This document shows positions 34,080 through 46,566 of a DNA stretch of 64,000 nt, in pieces. Position 1 is the first letter of the stretch. Every line of letters begins with the position of its first letter. This DNA comes from Panicum virgatum (taxonomy: Eukaryota > Streptophyta > Magnoliopsida > Poales > Poaceae), in contig NC_053150.1 in NCBI RefSeq assembly GCF_016808335.1, positions 27,920,979-27,984,978 on the forward strand, read 5' to 3'. Under the pieces are notes generated by a model. It had not been told where the DNA came from and searched no databases. It saw only the letters and a list, made by a program, of their open reading frames with translations. The position numbers and the translations under genes are program-made.

Positions 34080-37000
34080 GAACACGCGCTCATCACTTTC
34101 CTCCGGGCAAATGTGAACGTGTTCTCCTCGGAAGCGTCACAGATGCCCGGGATTCCCAAGGAAGTGATCGAGCACCATCTGAGGATCTACCCCGATGCCA
34201 TGCCGGTACGCCAGAATCCTCGGAAGCAGTCCGTGGAGCGGCAGAACTTCATCCGCGAAGAAGTCCGCAAGCTGCTACACGCTGGCTTTATCGAGGAGGT
34301 CCACCACCCCGAGTGGTTGGCCAACCCGGTCGTCGTCCCAAAGGCCAACGGGAAGCTTCGGATGTGCATCGACTACACCAGCCTCAACAAGGCATGTCCC
34401 AGATACCCCTATCCACTTCCACGTATCGATCAGATTGTGGACTCCAACTCCGGGTGTGACCTTTTGTCTTTCCTAGATGCATACTCTGGTTTCCACCAGA
34501 TTCAGATGTCTGGAGAGGATAGGAAACATACTGCTTTTGTAACAGTGGATGGACTTTATTGCTATATTGTCATACCATATGGTCTGCGGAATGCCTTACC
34601 CACGTTTGTGCGAGCTATGAATAAAACTTTCTGTAATTTAATTAGAGATATAGTTGAGGTATATGTCGATGACATTGTAGTCAAGACTAAGGTAGGGTCA
34701 ACACTAGTTGAGGACCTGTCCCTCGTCTTCGACCGACTGCGCGCCACACGCACGAAGCTAAATCCCGAGAAGTGTGTTTTCGGCGTCTCGGCACGGAAGC
34801 TGCTTGGTTTCCTGGTCTCACATCGAGGCATCGAGGCAAACCCAGCCAAGATCAAGGCAATCGAGGCGATGAGGCCTCCTGGCCGCACTTAGCCTCTTCA
34901 TTTCGAGGCTGGCTGAGAGGGCCCTCCCCTTCTTCAAGCTATTGAGGAGGTCCGGTCCATTCTCTTGCACTGAAGAGACTGAACAAACCTTCCAGGAACT
35001 AAAGCAGCACCTCACCTCACTGCCAGTGTTGGTGGCTCCAGAGCCAGGTGAGACGTTGTTTTTATATCTTGCTGCGTCTGCAGAGGCAGTTAGCATGGTG
35101 CTGGTGGCCGAGAGGACGGAGCTAGCTCGCCAGGGTGACACCAGGGTCTCCCCGGCCAAGGGTGGTGAGCCGGACCACGGACATGGGGGTCCGGCATCCA
35201 CTCCTCTGTCTGAAGGTCCGGACCCTGGACAAGGGGGTCTGGAGGAGCCTCGACCCAGTGGGAACCTAGAACCGCTGGGGGCCTAAAGACCTGACGCGGT
35301 GGATAAGGGTGAGCCGGACACGGTGGCCAAGGTCCGGACCATCCAGAAGCCAGTCTACTATGTCAGCGAAGTCCTCCACGAGGCGAAGGCCAGGTATCTT
35401 GAGACGCATAAGCTTATCTATGCCATACTTATTGCATCCAGGAAACTGCGTCACTATTTTCAGGCTCACAGAGTTGTCGTAGTGACCTCTTATCCGCTGA
35501 GATCGATCCTGCACAACTCCAACACCACGGGCAACATCGCCAAGTGGGCAGCAGAGTTGGCTGAGTTCCAGCTGGACTTCCAGCCCCGCCATGCAGTCAA
35601 AAGCCAAATCCTGGCTGATTTCATAGCAGAACGGACTCCTTCCCCAAGCAATTCTGGGGGTCCGAACCTCAACGCTGGACCCTCGGAGCCAGAAGTCAGG
35701 ACACCAGTCTTCACCGAGCCCCACTGGACACTCTTCTTCGACGGGTCCTTCCGCAAGCAGTGGACTAGAGCTGGTGTGGTCCTCATCGACACAAACGGAG
35801 ATCAGCTGAAGTATATGGTGCACCTTGAATTCAAGGCCACCAACAACATGGCAGAGTACGAAGCTTTGATCTTTGGCCTGACACAAGCCCTGCCTCTCGG
35901 GGTCCGGCAGCTCCTGGTGAAGGGAGATTATCAGCTGATCATCAAGCAGGTCCGGGGGAATTGCAGCTGCAACAATCCCCAGCTCGTGGCATACCTCATT
36001 CACGTGAGAAAGCTCGAGAAGGACGTCGACGCCTTGGAACTGCAACATGTTCCCCGTGAATTCAACTCAGCAGCAGATGATCTCTCCGCGAGAGCATCTA
36101 CCTGGGCACCCGTGCCCGAGGGCATCTTCGAAAGACGGTTGCTAAGACCTACCGCCCAGCCTACCGAGCTGGGTGAAGGGTACCAAGCTAGCACCTCGAA
36201 GCTAGCGGTCCCGGCGGCATTCCATCTGTGGTGCCCGCCCAGGGTTGTGTGCGCTATTGAGGATCCCGGAGACCTCATAGAGCCACTCCCACCTGCTCAG
36301 GGAGGTCCCGATGCATGGATCTCCGAGATCCGGGACTACCTGAAAGACAATATCCTTCCTGATGATGATGTGTCCGCTGAGCGTATAGTACGATTGACTA
36401 AACGCTACGCGGTGGTAGAAAGGGATCTCCACCGCCATGGCGCCAATGGTATCCTCATGCGGTGCTTTTCCCAGGAAGAGGGCCGCGAGTTGCTCACGGA
36501 GATCCATGGAGGCGAGTGTGAAAGTCATTCCTCATCTCGCACGCTTGTTGGTAAGGCCTTTTCGGCATGGCTTCTACTGGCTGACAGCACTCCAGGATGC
36601 AGCTGAGCTGGTAAGGTCCTGCAAAGCATGCGAGTTCCATGCAAAGCAAATACACACACCGGCTCAAGCTCTGTAAATGATCTTGCCCTCATGGCCATTT
36701 GCCGTATGGGGCATGGATATCCTAGGGCCGTTCCCCCGGGCCATCGGCGGGTACCGGTTCCTCTACGTTGCCATTGACAAATTCACAAAATGGCAGGAGG
36801 TTATCCCTGTGGTGAACATCACCAAAAAATCAGCAGTCGCATTCCTCAAGTCCATTGTGTGCAGGTTTGGCGTCCCAAGCCGCATCATCGCGGACAACGG
36901 GACCCAATTCAAAAGCAGACTCTTCCAAGAGTACTGCGAGGACATCGGCATCCAGCTATGCTTTGCGTCCGTGGCACATCCCCGTAGCAATGGACAGGTC

Positions 37001-37591
37001 GAGAGAGCGAATGCAGAGGTCCTTAGGGGACTCAAGACCCGCACCTATAACTGCTTGAAGAAACATGGTGCAAAATGGGTTGATGAGCTTCCGTGCGTGC
37101 TATGGGGCAACCGGACCACACCCAGCCGAGCCACCGGGGAGACCACATTCTTCTTGGTCTACGGGGCTGAAGCATGCCTTCCCCCGGAAATTCACCTGGG
37201 CTCACCCCGAGTCCAGGCTTTTGACGAATCCATGCAGGAACAACTGCGGCATGAGGATGTGGACTTCGTTGACGAACGAAGGTGGCGAGCAGCAATCCAA
37301 AATGCACGCTACAACCAGGCACTCAGGCGTTATCATCAACGGTTCGTGCACAGTAGGGAGCTCCGGGCTGAGGACCTCGTCCTAAGGCGGATCCTGAACC
37401 AAGCAGGGCTCCACAAACTCTCCCCCAGCTTGGAGGGTCCCTTCAAGGTTACAGAAGAATGCTGGCCCGGATGCGTTCGCAATGCCATAGAAGAAGGGGT
37501 GCCGCTACCCAACCCATGGAACATAGAGCATCTGCGTAAGTTTTACACTTATAAAGAGCAGGAAATAAATTTTTCCTTTGTAATAAGATAG
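34080..37591 (+). pseudogene. Element A RT-RNase H-second RNase H-integrase, broken
   Basis: Reverse transcriptase has CIDYTSLNKACP, LDAYSGFHQI and VYVDDIVVKT. A deletion of about 46 bp near 34891 removes the end of the thumb/connection region and shifts the frame. The first RNase H region follows, with VYYVSEVLHEAK and YFQAHRVVVVTSYP. A second, archaeal-type RNase H comes next (LFFDGSF, NNMAEYEALIFGL, HVPREFNSAADDLS), as known for the Tat clade. The integrase core has MDILGPFPR, ADNGTQFKS and HPRSNGQVERAN. Further breaks are TAA 35284-35286, a frameshift near 36560-36600 and TAA 36674-36676, where D has a Gln codon. Confidence 0.9.
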
Positions 37592-38900
37592 AATTAGCGT
37601 GCGGTCCAGAGCGTTGGGGGTCCATCCTCGTAAAGCCGGCCTCTGGTATCCATCGCACCATCAGCTAGCATTAACGCACGGCCCAGAGCGGTAGAGGTCC
37701 GACCTCATAAACCCGGCCTCTGGCATCCATCGTGTAAGCCATGTATATCAAGTTGCAAAGGAAAGATTTGCTCCCAGTTCTGTCTTTGTGTCAAAATTTT
37801 ATTTCGCATTTTGATTCTCGAGCTTTTCCCTTTCTAACCCCCGCGCGGACTTCCACTCTTGTCGCTACATCTAAGATCTGTATTGAGTTGCCGGACTGCC
37901 GTACAGGCCCGGACCCCCATGGTGCTGGAAGAGGGGTCTGGACCCCTAGGGACCTGCTCTGGAGAGGGGATGCTTGTTTCCTGGGGTGGTCCGGAGTCCT
38001 GTGTAGCCGCTTAGCCGATTCCGTACCCAAAGCCTACACGCTCCACCACGCTGTAACGAGTGCTCTAGTACCCGGAGCTGGGTAATTAGGGGCCCGGACC
38101 TCGTTCTAGCTCAAGGGTTGGCTTCCTAAGTCCTACACGGCAGGTCCAGCTCCATATCTCAAAGGATCGAGTACGACAGAATGGCCTCACCCACTACTAG
38201 GGAGGGGTCCGGAACGTCGGAGCCAGGTCCAGTAAAGTCATGATTGTTTCCTGGAGTGGTCCGGAGCCCTGTGTAGCGGCTTAGCCTGGTTTCGTACCCT
38301 AAGCCTACACACTCCACCACTCTGTAACAAGCATCGTGCTGCCTGGACCTGCGTATCCGGAGCTACGGACCTCATACTAGCTTGGGGGCCGGTTCAGAAT
38401 AGGTCCCGCGAGCCTGCTACTAAGCTTTGACTTTGAGTGGTATGCAGGTTAAGCCTTGAATGGTGGTAGCTAACCTCAAACCATTGAGCCTACCTACCAG
38501 GGGGCCCTGGCATCTGCTTTAAGGATTCATGCAGATCGAGGTCCAGTCTCGGTGGTAGACAGACTCAAACAACTGAGCCTGTCTCCCAGGGGGCCCGGAG
38601 CGTACGCTTTGAGCCAAATACCAAGGATCGATTCTTCATGCGTCAAACAGCTAAGTTGCAGTATCATTACTACCATCCCAGCGAGTTTGATTTTCCTCTC
38701 TGTAGTTTTTTCTGCTATTCAGGGAATAAGTCGCTCGTTTGACTTACAATCTGTGCTACACCTCTGCCCAAGAATACTTGTTCAACCTCATAGGGGGGTC
38801 CGGAGCGTCTTCTCGGCTCGGATGGCAGATAGGTTCTAACAACTGAACCTATCTACCAGGGGGCCAGGGCGCCGGGGTACTGCATACCGCAAACCAGAGC
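37592..38900 (+). repeat. Element A repeat-rich tail between pol and the antisense gene
   Basis: This is non-coding and built from internal repeats. Two copies of a unit with cccagagcg...cctctggcatccatcg lie at about 37596-37735. Two copies of a unit with gtgtagc...cctacac(g/a)ctccaccac...ctgtaac lie at about 37990-38095 and 38255-38360. Several lines have the form aactgagcct...ccagggggcc. The same arrangement occurs in D (55575-56990), so it belongs to the family. Its role is unknown. Confidence 0.75.
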
Positions 38901-38913
38901 AACTGAAAAATAG

Positions 38914-41900
38914 CTAAGTTGAAATTTCTTCTATTAAAATTTCAACAAGTACAATGTTTTTACATAACACAAAAAATAAAAGTTCTACTGCTGTGATGGT
39001 CCAGCTCAGGAATCTGCAGGCTCCCGCAACAAAGTCGATGACCTCCCGCACGCTTTCCCGAGCGGAGGCTTCCGTCTCCGCCACAGGACCATCGACGACG
39101 GGGGCTAGCGAGATGGCAGGGTCGTGGCTCCGGAGGCAAGTCAAAATGTACTCCGCCACCATCCGGCACAGCTCACGGCCCTCGGCTTCAAGGTGGCCAG
39201 CGAGGATCGGCTCCAGGCGCCGGAGTCTCTCTAAAGCAGAGTTCAGCACCGGGAGGACGTCAGCAATTGAAGCTGGCCGCTCCGCTACTTGGATTGGACT
39301 CATTCCAAGTGGCACCAGAGCTGAGCTTGCTTCGCCCGCTGAGTCGATGATTCGCTGGGCCCCCATGCGCTGCTCCTCCTGCATCTTCCGGGCTGCCTCT
39401 TGGACCGCCTCCTGCACCTGGGCCTCCAGTGCCGCCTGAGCCACCTCCAACTGGCGGGTCTTCTCCTGGAGCGAGGCTGACACCTTCAGGGTCTTAAGAC
39501 ACTCGCGCTGGCACGCAAGGGCCTGCTCCATGCTGGTGGTGAGGGATTCCCGCCGAGCAAGGGACTTCCTCTCCTCCTCGAGCTCCTTCTCGGCAACATC
39601 CTGCTGGATGGCGGTCTCCTGCAGCTCCTGGCGCCATTGATGCAGGGACTCAAAGAGTTTGTCGAGCTCCTGCTTGCAGACCTCGAGTCCCTGGCTATGA
39701 GACTCAAGCTCGGATCGCTGGGCTGCAAGGCTGGCCTCCTCCTTGGCAATAGCCTCCTCCCGCAGTGCCAGAGCTTTCTCCCGTCCCGCCGCCGCGAGCT
39801 CCCGGTCGAACACCTTCCGGAGCCCTTTCCTGTAGGACTCAAGGTCGGCCTCAAGCTCGGACCGGGTAGCGGCAGCATGGGAGGCCTCGGCCTTCGTGCG
39901 CTCCTCCAGGCAGATGTGCCAGTCACAGAGGCGTAGACGCTGACTCTTTAGAGCTTCCCACTCCCGCCGGAATGCTGCCTCGGCGGTAGAAGTCACCTCT
40001 TCTATCGTCCGCCGGACCCGGACCAGCACCCGGGGGAGGGGAACCGCATCCTCCTCTGGGGGAACCTGCAAGAGCCCCTACCAGAGACCACCTCCAGCTC
40101 TTCCTCTGCTGTAGGTTGGGAGCTGGGGGTGGGGACATCTGGCACAGACGACGGGCCCACGGGTGCCGAGGTGCTTGCCGCTGCTGCGTCCGCTGCCGCT
40201 ATGCTTGCCGTCGCCAAGCCCAGTGTCGACGCGTCTGCCGCCATAGCCGGGGCCTCGGGGGCCACCACGTCGGGCGTTGCTGTGCCTGGCACTGGCGCAT
40301 CTGCTGCCACCGCGTTGGGCGCCATCGGGTTAGCGGAGGTCACCGTACCCGAGGTTCCCACATCCACCGTCGCTTCCGCCGTTGCCACCGAAGCACCGGT
40401 CGCCTAGACCCCCGCTGACGAGCCAGCGGTGGCGGAAGATCTGCCTGGGCGAGAGGCCCAGGCAAGCGAAGAGAAGAAACCCTTCAGCAAAAAGCGAAGC
40501 TCCGGGAATAAGGGAAGTGAATGGAAGAACACTTACCCCGAAACGCCGGGTCTCCAGCGTCCACGGAGGCTGGGGGACCGCTGCTATCGTGGCGGCGGCG
40601 GAGGCGCACCTTGTGGCTGCTGCAGCTGCCCTGGTGGCGGCGGTGGTGGTGGAGGCTGCTGCTGCCGGGGAGAGGCACCTCCCGGCGGTGGTGGTGGCGG
40701 CGCGGCCACTCCAGGGGTCCCGCGTGAGCCGCGGGCCCGGGAGCTACCCTAGCCCGCGTCCTCAGTGGCCCTCTGACGCTTTGCAGTGGGTTCCATAACT
40801 GGGGTCCCGTCGCTACAGTGCAACCTGCGCCGGCTCACCTCCTCCGGCGATGCGCCGGAGCTGCTTCAGGCCTGGCTGGGACCGCTCACGGCGGAGCTAC
40901 CAGCCATGGCCTGCTTGCCCTTGGCAGAAGGGCCAGACCCTGCAGCACTCGGGCATGGCCTGTTCCTCGGACGCACTGGGGATCCGGATCCCACGGTCCG
41001 GGTCGCCCCCAGTTTGGCGCGCCGCTAGCCCACCGTCGTCGAGGGTCGGCAGAGTGGCCAGCACCGCAGCCCTCAAGCTCGAGTCCTCGCAGAGGGGAAC
41101 GACGCCCTGAGGGAGGATCAGGTGATCTGGGACGAAGATCTCCCCCGTCACCGCCCGCACCACGACCTCCAGGCCTTCCTGGGTCAGATTGCTGCCCTCC
41201 CCGCGGTGGGTCCTGCTGCAGTCTTGGAGTCTGGTGAAGCTCCAGGCAGGACGCGGCCGCTGCTTCAGAGGGGCGATCCGGCGCTTCAGGAAGTCCCCGA
41301 GCACGTGCAGCGAGGTGAGGCCTCTCTCCGCCAGCGTCCTGATGTTGCTCAGCACGGGGTCAAACTCCGACGGCAGTGACAGCTTGGCCCTCTAGGACTG
41401 GCAGTCGGAGGCGGATCCCTCGGTCGGCAGGACGAGGCTCTCGTTGGCTTCGGTGGTGGCGATCACCCACTCCTTGTGCCAATCCTACCACTTCCCACCA
41501 GTAAGCCCGGGGATGTAGGGCGTCTGCAGATCGCTCCTCGTCTGGAAGTAGTACGCCCCCACTTCATCCTTGCTCTTCCCGGACTTCACCAGGACGAAGA
41601 AGTGGCGGAAGAGAATGACGTAGGGCCGCACCCCCAAGAACATCTCACATAGGTGAACGAAGATCGATGTCAGAAGGATGGAGTGGGCCGTGAGATGCTG
41701 GAGCAGGAGGCCGAAATCTTCCTGCAGTAGCAGGAAGAACGAAGAAATCGGGAGCCCCACGCCGGTGGAAATGTGCGAAATAAACAGCACAAATTCCCCG
41801 GCGCACAGATCGCCGAGGGGAACCGAGCCTGCTCGAATTCCCCAGGCAGTCTCCTGTGGACTCCACCCGAGCAGGCGGCGCACCATGTTCAGTTCCGCCT

Positions 41901-41940
41901 CGGTTTGGAAACGAGGAGGCTCGAAGGCAAAAGGGCGCAA
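38914..41940 (-). pseudogene. Element A antisense gene: Transposase_28-like domain plus coiled coil, broken
   Basis: Read leftward from ATG 41940, the N-terminal 150 residues (FQTEAELNMVRRLLGWSP, AGEFVLF, GVGLPISSF, HLCEMFLGVRP, FRHFFVLVKSG) resemble the 'putative gypsy type transposon' domain (Transposase_28). A middle block follows (RTHRGEG, LILPQGVVPLCEDS), then Pro/Ala-rich sequence. An apparent 92-bp intron spans 40536 down to 40445 (donor GTAAGT, acceptor CGCCCAG). After it come an Ala/Pro/Thr-rich segment, a long Glu/Arg/Gln coiled coil and a C-terminal helical block ending near 39010. Stops and frameshifts lie near 41400-41480, 40800-40900 and 40070. The function of such antisense genes is not established. 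Confidence 0.7.
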
Positions 41941-42498
41941 AGGTTTGGAAGGAAGAAGGCGAATGCGGAAAAGTAACTGCGGTATGCGGTTTGGCCCTTT
42001 ATGAAGTCTGATCCATCCGGCGCACCCTGAAACCGTCGCTGGAAGTCAAGCAACGCTCACGCCTGGTGTTAGCCGCCCGGTCCATGACAAGGGGGCCCAG
42101 GCCCTCCTGTCAGGAGAGGCGGGTAACAAACGAATGTGTGAAAAGGGGGGATTCGAACCGTCGCGTGTGCGCGCAGAACGAGGTGGAAGCCGAACCAACA
42201 CACCTGTATGAGCGCTGACAGGGTCAGACCTTTTGGGAACCACACTGGCGGAAAAGAATTCCTTTTACCCCGGCGGCAGTTGTGCCGAGCGACGTACGCG
42301 TGACTAGGCGCACCACTGTGCGTGGGGGCCTTGAGTCAGTGAGCCGTTGCATTGTGATGGGCTAGTAGGGAACCCGATGGATGGTCAAAGCCGGACAAGA
42401 CTCCTGCAGCGCGCACTGTCTAACGCTAGAGGCTTCAAGTTATGCAGAGCCAGATCATAGTAGTGGCCCCACCTGCGGGTTTGTAGCCTTTCCCGAGG

Positions 42499-42514
42499 TG
42501 GGCTCGGGGGCCAC
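42499..42514 (+). other. Element A polypurine tract
   Basis: Tgggctcgggggccac directly precedes TGTCGG of the 3' LTR. D has the equivalent tgggcccgggggccac. This is the plus-strand priming site. Confidence 0.75.
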
Positions 42515-43647
42515 TGTCGGTACCCTGTAGCAGGGATATCCACTCCTACTGCATCAAGACAGGACTCACGCAGTCATCCATAACTACGCCCTAAGGGGCG
42601 GAGCAGCCGGGCCCTAGGGGGTCAGGCTCTTACCTCACCGGGCCAACGGCCCCGGACCCGTTCCCCGCTCTGAGACGGGTCCGGTGACGCCACGTGTCCC
42701 TGAGGAGAGGAAGCTCCGCGCCAACAGCCGAGGGCGCGGACCCCCCATAGGGGTCCGGGACCTCCCCGCGTCCGTCCGGACCTCCCACGGGCGTTGAACC
42801 AATATACCGCCGGGGCGGGGTCCGGGGGCGCCACGTGTCCCGCAGGCATAGGCGCGGGCGCGAGTCTTCCGCTAGAAGACTCGCCCACCCACCGCATTCA
42901 ATGCGAGTGGTTGAGGCGTGCTCTGCCGCCGCGGCACGCGGGACAGCTTTTGTTAGGCCTCACTGTAGACCGCATATTACCGAGGTACACAGTGCAGCCG
43001 CATGCGCCGCATCCGCGCAGAGCCCGTCTGCCGCATTAAATGGATACGACGGCACGACAACCTTTCATCATATCGCCTACGCCGCAAGCTACACGGCCCG
43101 TTCAGCTACGCGGCAGGCTACGGCAAGCTGCGCCGCAAGCTACACCCTGGCGCCGTTTCGACAAGACAGGGCATGGCTATGCCGGACGTAAGATTCCCAC
43201 GGGCAAAGTAAGGAAATCCTGGAATAAGATCTTTCCTAGGTGTAGCACCATAATAGCGCTAGGCCATTCGTATTAAATACAACATCGTTGGGCCCACCTG
43301 TCGGGGACTCAACGGCCATGTACGCGCCTCCCTTGAGATATAAAAGGGAGGCGCTCGCTGCACACTCGAGACAGACTCGACACTCTCTAAGGCCAAGTAA
43401 AGCCAGACACAACACAAGCTCGGATTTACTCCGAACAATCCCGCTCTCAACCTCATGAGAGCACAAGCAATACAGCACACAGTGGACGTAGGGTATTACG
43501 CTCCGGCGGCCCGAACCACTCTAAACCTGCTGTGTTCATCATGTTCTTGTATCTAGATTGGGCTAATCCTAGCTACCCCCGAGTACCCACCCTCTGGGTT
43601 TAGGCGGGTGCACTACGCACCCGGCTGTGGGTTTGCACACCACAACA
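42515..43647 (+). repeat. Element A 3' LTR (complete)
   Basis: 1133 bp, TGTCGGTACCC...caccacaaca, followed by the target duplication AGTTG. It shows the undisturbed site (gcgccaacagccgag, about 42719-42733) into which B inserted in the other LTR. The TATA box is at 43339-43346. Confidence 0.95.
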
Positions 43648-43652
43648 AGTTG

Positions 43653-46560
43653 CATGTCAGTTCATTAAGACAATAATTTGCAACCATATTACCTAGTGGT
43701 CTCAACCTGTTCTGAGACATTATTGCATCTCTTTACCTTTAGAACTATGAGGATTCTAACCAACCGTGAAGATTCTTATCTCACGAGTATTTGGCCTCTT
43801 TCTTCTGCTCGCCATTGGGCTATTTCAACAGAAATTACTATATCACCCAAGTGCAGCTGTTGGAGCAAAAGAGAACACGTAAGGCCATTGCTCTGCAGAA
43901 GAAAGAGCATCAAAAACCCACCTTCTGAACATCTGTTTGGAGTGTCTGGGTGGTGCTCTGCAAAACCATCCACAATGAGAAGAAGGTACTTAGGGACACA
44001 TACAATACGATTTAACATTTTATACAAATGCAAAGGGAAATATTAAACGATGGGCCAGTGCTAGTTATATAGGAAATTTCAGCTAGTACCATTGCTACAA
44101 GTACATAAACAGGCATAGACAGAAACACTTGAAACTGATACTAATAGTAATCCTCTCTTATATGTTTATGTATTCTATGACTTGTTCTTTGGGTATTCTA
44201 GGTTAGCGATAAACAATTCAAAACATGTGACCCCCATTTAGCTCTGCAAGTGCTGCTAATTCATTGCTATAAACATATTCATGTCGTTTGGGTCTAAATC
44301 ATGAACTCAATCACAATGATTGAGCAAATTCAAAACAATTTCGAAAGGACATAATGGAGTCAGCAAGAGGACGCCTAAATCAATTAGATCCCAATGTGTA
44401 GCAGCCGAAGAGAGGCGGCGATGCTGGTCGTGCCCGCGCCAAGGCGGCGGCGCCGGGGCCAGACCTCGCCCGAGCCAAGGCCGCGCCCATGACCTCTAGG
44501 GTTTGGCGCGTGCGCGTCGGGGCCTGCTGCTGCGCGCCCCACCGGCGCCGTGGCAGCGGTGACGGCCGGATCTATGGCAAGGAGCGAGGGTTTGGATCGG
44601 TAATCAGTTAAGACGAAGCAGGGCGGGAGGCAATTTGCCCAATGTTGGTTTTGCGGGTGACCGCTCGCTCCGCTTCTGGCGGTCTACAGTCATTATCTCC
44701 TCCATTCCTACTTCTTTTTCTTTCACCTGGCTTCTTTTTCCTTCTTTTTTCTCTCTCCACCTTCTCAGAGCAGATCTGCAAGCCATGGAGCGCGAGGTCG
44801 GAGGGGCCGAGCGCTGGCGGGAGGGGCGGAGCGGCGGCGACGACGGGGAGGGGCGGTGCGGCGGGAGTGGTGGGCTCCGTGCCCACAGGGCAGCGGCGCG
44901 ACAGGGAGGCGAGCCACCGGTGGGGATGCTCCGCGCGGTGGGGAGGCTCGGCGCGGCGGCTCGCCGTCCAGGTAGTTGGCTCGCCGGCACGGCGGTTTGC
45001 TATTTTTTTCAATTTTTTTAATCTGATTTTCTCTTTGTTCTGGATGCAAAAAAATTTTACCGGAGCTTTTTTTTCTTCTCTTATGCAAAAAGTTTTTATC
45101 CAAGCTTTTTTTGTTTTGAATGTAAAAGTTTTCTCGTCAATTTTTTTTAGTTTGTTTCTTGAAATTTTTTCTCGTTAATTTTTTTTGCTTCCTTAATTTT
45201 TTTTCTTGAAAAGTTTTTCAGAAAAATTTTTATAACAAAACGACAAAAAAGTTATTAAAAAAAGAAAAAAATGATCGGAAGATCGACCGTACGGACCAAA
45301 CCTCACGGTCGCCCGTAAACTAGCGAGCCCCTGTGATTTGGCGAGAGAGGCGAGAGGCGCGAGAGCCTGGCGTTGAAGCCTTGCGTTGTGGATCGTTGAA
45401 TTCGATAATGCTATAATCTCAACCGGTCATTTCGATATGTGAGATTTTCTGGGTAGATTTTTCTTGGTGGATATGACTTGGTTCTCTCAGCGGGGAACAG
45501 ATCACAGAGTGACTATTGGAAAGTTTTCATCGACGCTTTAGGAGATTGGATTCGATCTCGGGGATATTGGAGAACGCCAATGAAAAGGTTGTTTGGATTT
45601 ACGAAAATGTTATTTGAATTTATTTAGATTTATAAAAAGTTCATTTGGATTTATGGAAGGGCCGCTTAAACTACTGTCGCGGGTGTCCACCCCCGTCTCG
45701 GGTTGCCGTACAGTGCCCCCGTCCTCCTCGTTCACGGTGCCATTCCTCGCCGGTGAGCCGGCCAAAGCTTCTACGTTGGCAGGAGGGCAGGAGTCCAACT
45801 GAGGCTCGGCTCGGCTCAACGTGTCACTCGTGCAAGATGTTCGACGGAAGTCTCAACCAGACGGAACGTGGTGTCCTAGACGACGCCGGCGCGCCTGTGT
45901 CGGCGAACACGCGGCAGGGTGGGGTACGGTGCGCGAGCGCGCGACGCGCCCCGGAGAGTGGTCACCTGGACGAGGCTCCTCTCCTCCGGCCCCGTCCTCG
46001 TTGAGGAGGCTGCCATGCATCTAGTGAGGACCTAGCGCTCAAGTTTCTTTGTTCGAGATTATTGAGTGTTTGGGGGATTGAGTTTTGTACCGTACCTGGA
46101 AAAAAATCAAATCTTTTAACGGTACTCAGTGCTGACTGCAGCCAATAGGATTTTCACAGCTTCTTGGTTCACAATTTGCGGCCTAAGGGCATTGCTAGAG
46201 AATTATGTAAGAGTTTCGGGCATATTAATTAACATACAATGGATTATGTGATATGGTATAGAATTTAAGAAGAAAAAGTAGAAATCAGTTTCATCTAGAT
46301 GAAACTCTCTTTACACGAAATACCAACATTCTATGAGTCTTGAAATTAAATGCAGCATAGATTCTAGAAAACCACAACATAAAATTATGCATTGGAGGAA
46401 TAGTTTCAAACTTTATTTCATAGTCTTTTTACTTACATGGCTATCTTGGAAACATCAACATGAAACCATCCACTGGAATTAGCCTAAATACCATTGTCGG
46501 TGAAGTGTGAACTTCATTAGGATCGACATGATTTGTGACAAGATATTATTTAAAGGATCT
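43653..46560. other. Intergenic DNA, no gene I can establish
   Basis: A GC-rich, leader-like island (44400-45000) contains, on the minus strand, aaaccctag followed by a 37-codon frame from ATG 44490 (MGAALARARSGPG). Further left on the minus strand, at about 43895-43960, are two short acceptor/donor-bounded pieces (ttttgcag...gaag|gtgggt and cttctgcag). Together they might be the start of a disrupted minus-strand gene, but no family is recognisable. 45000-45260 is T-rich. Bases 45645-46030 carry leader-like GC-rich text, again with no supported product. Confidence 0.35.
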
Positions 46561-46566
46561 CATGAT

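Larger units (their letters stand above)
14144..43647 (+). mobile_element. Element A: Tat-type Ty3/gypsy LTR retrotransposon, split by element B
   Basis: The element is bounded by the 5-bp target duplication AGTTG (14139-14143 and 43648-43652). Both LTRs start TGTCGGTACCC and end in caccac(g/a)aca. After removal of the nested insertion 14303-30667, the element is about 13.1 kb. The order is LTR, primer site, gag-protease-polymerase on the plus strand, a repeat-rich tail, a gene on the minus strand, polypurine tract, LTR. The first 125 bases of the two LTRs differ at about 7 positions, making this the oldest layer of the nest. Several stops and deletions disable pol. Confidence 0.95.

Noticed and set aside
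40116..41379. Plus-strand Ala/Gly/Cys-rich frames opposite the antisense gene
   Set aside because: They are shadows of the minus-strand coding sequence. The D copy shows the same relation.
44740..45021. Plus-strand frame starting at ATG 44785, Gly/Arg/Ala-rich
   Set aside because: Its GC-rich composition resembles a leader, the minus strand is equally open, and it ends in T-rich non-coding sequence with no recognisable product.
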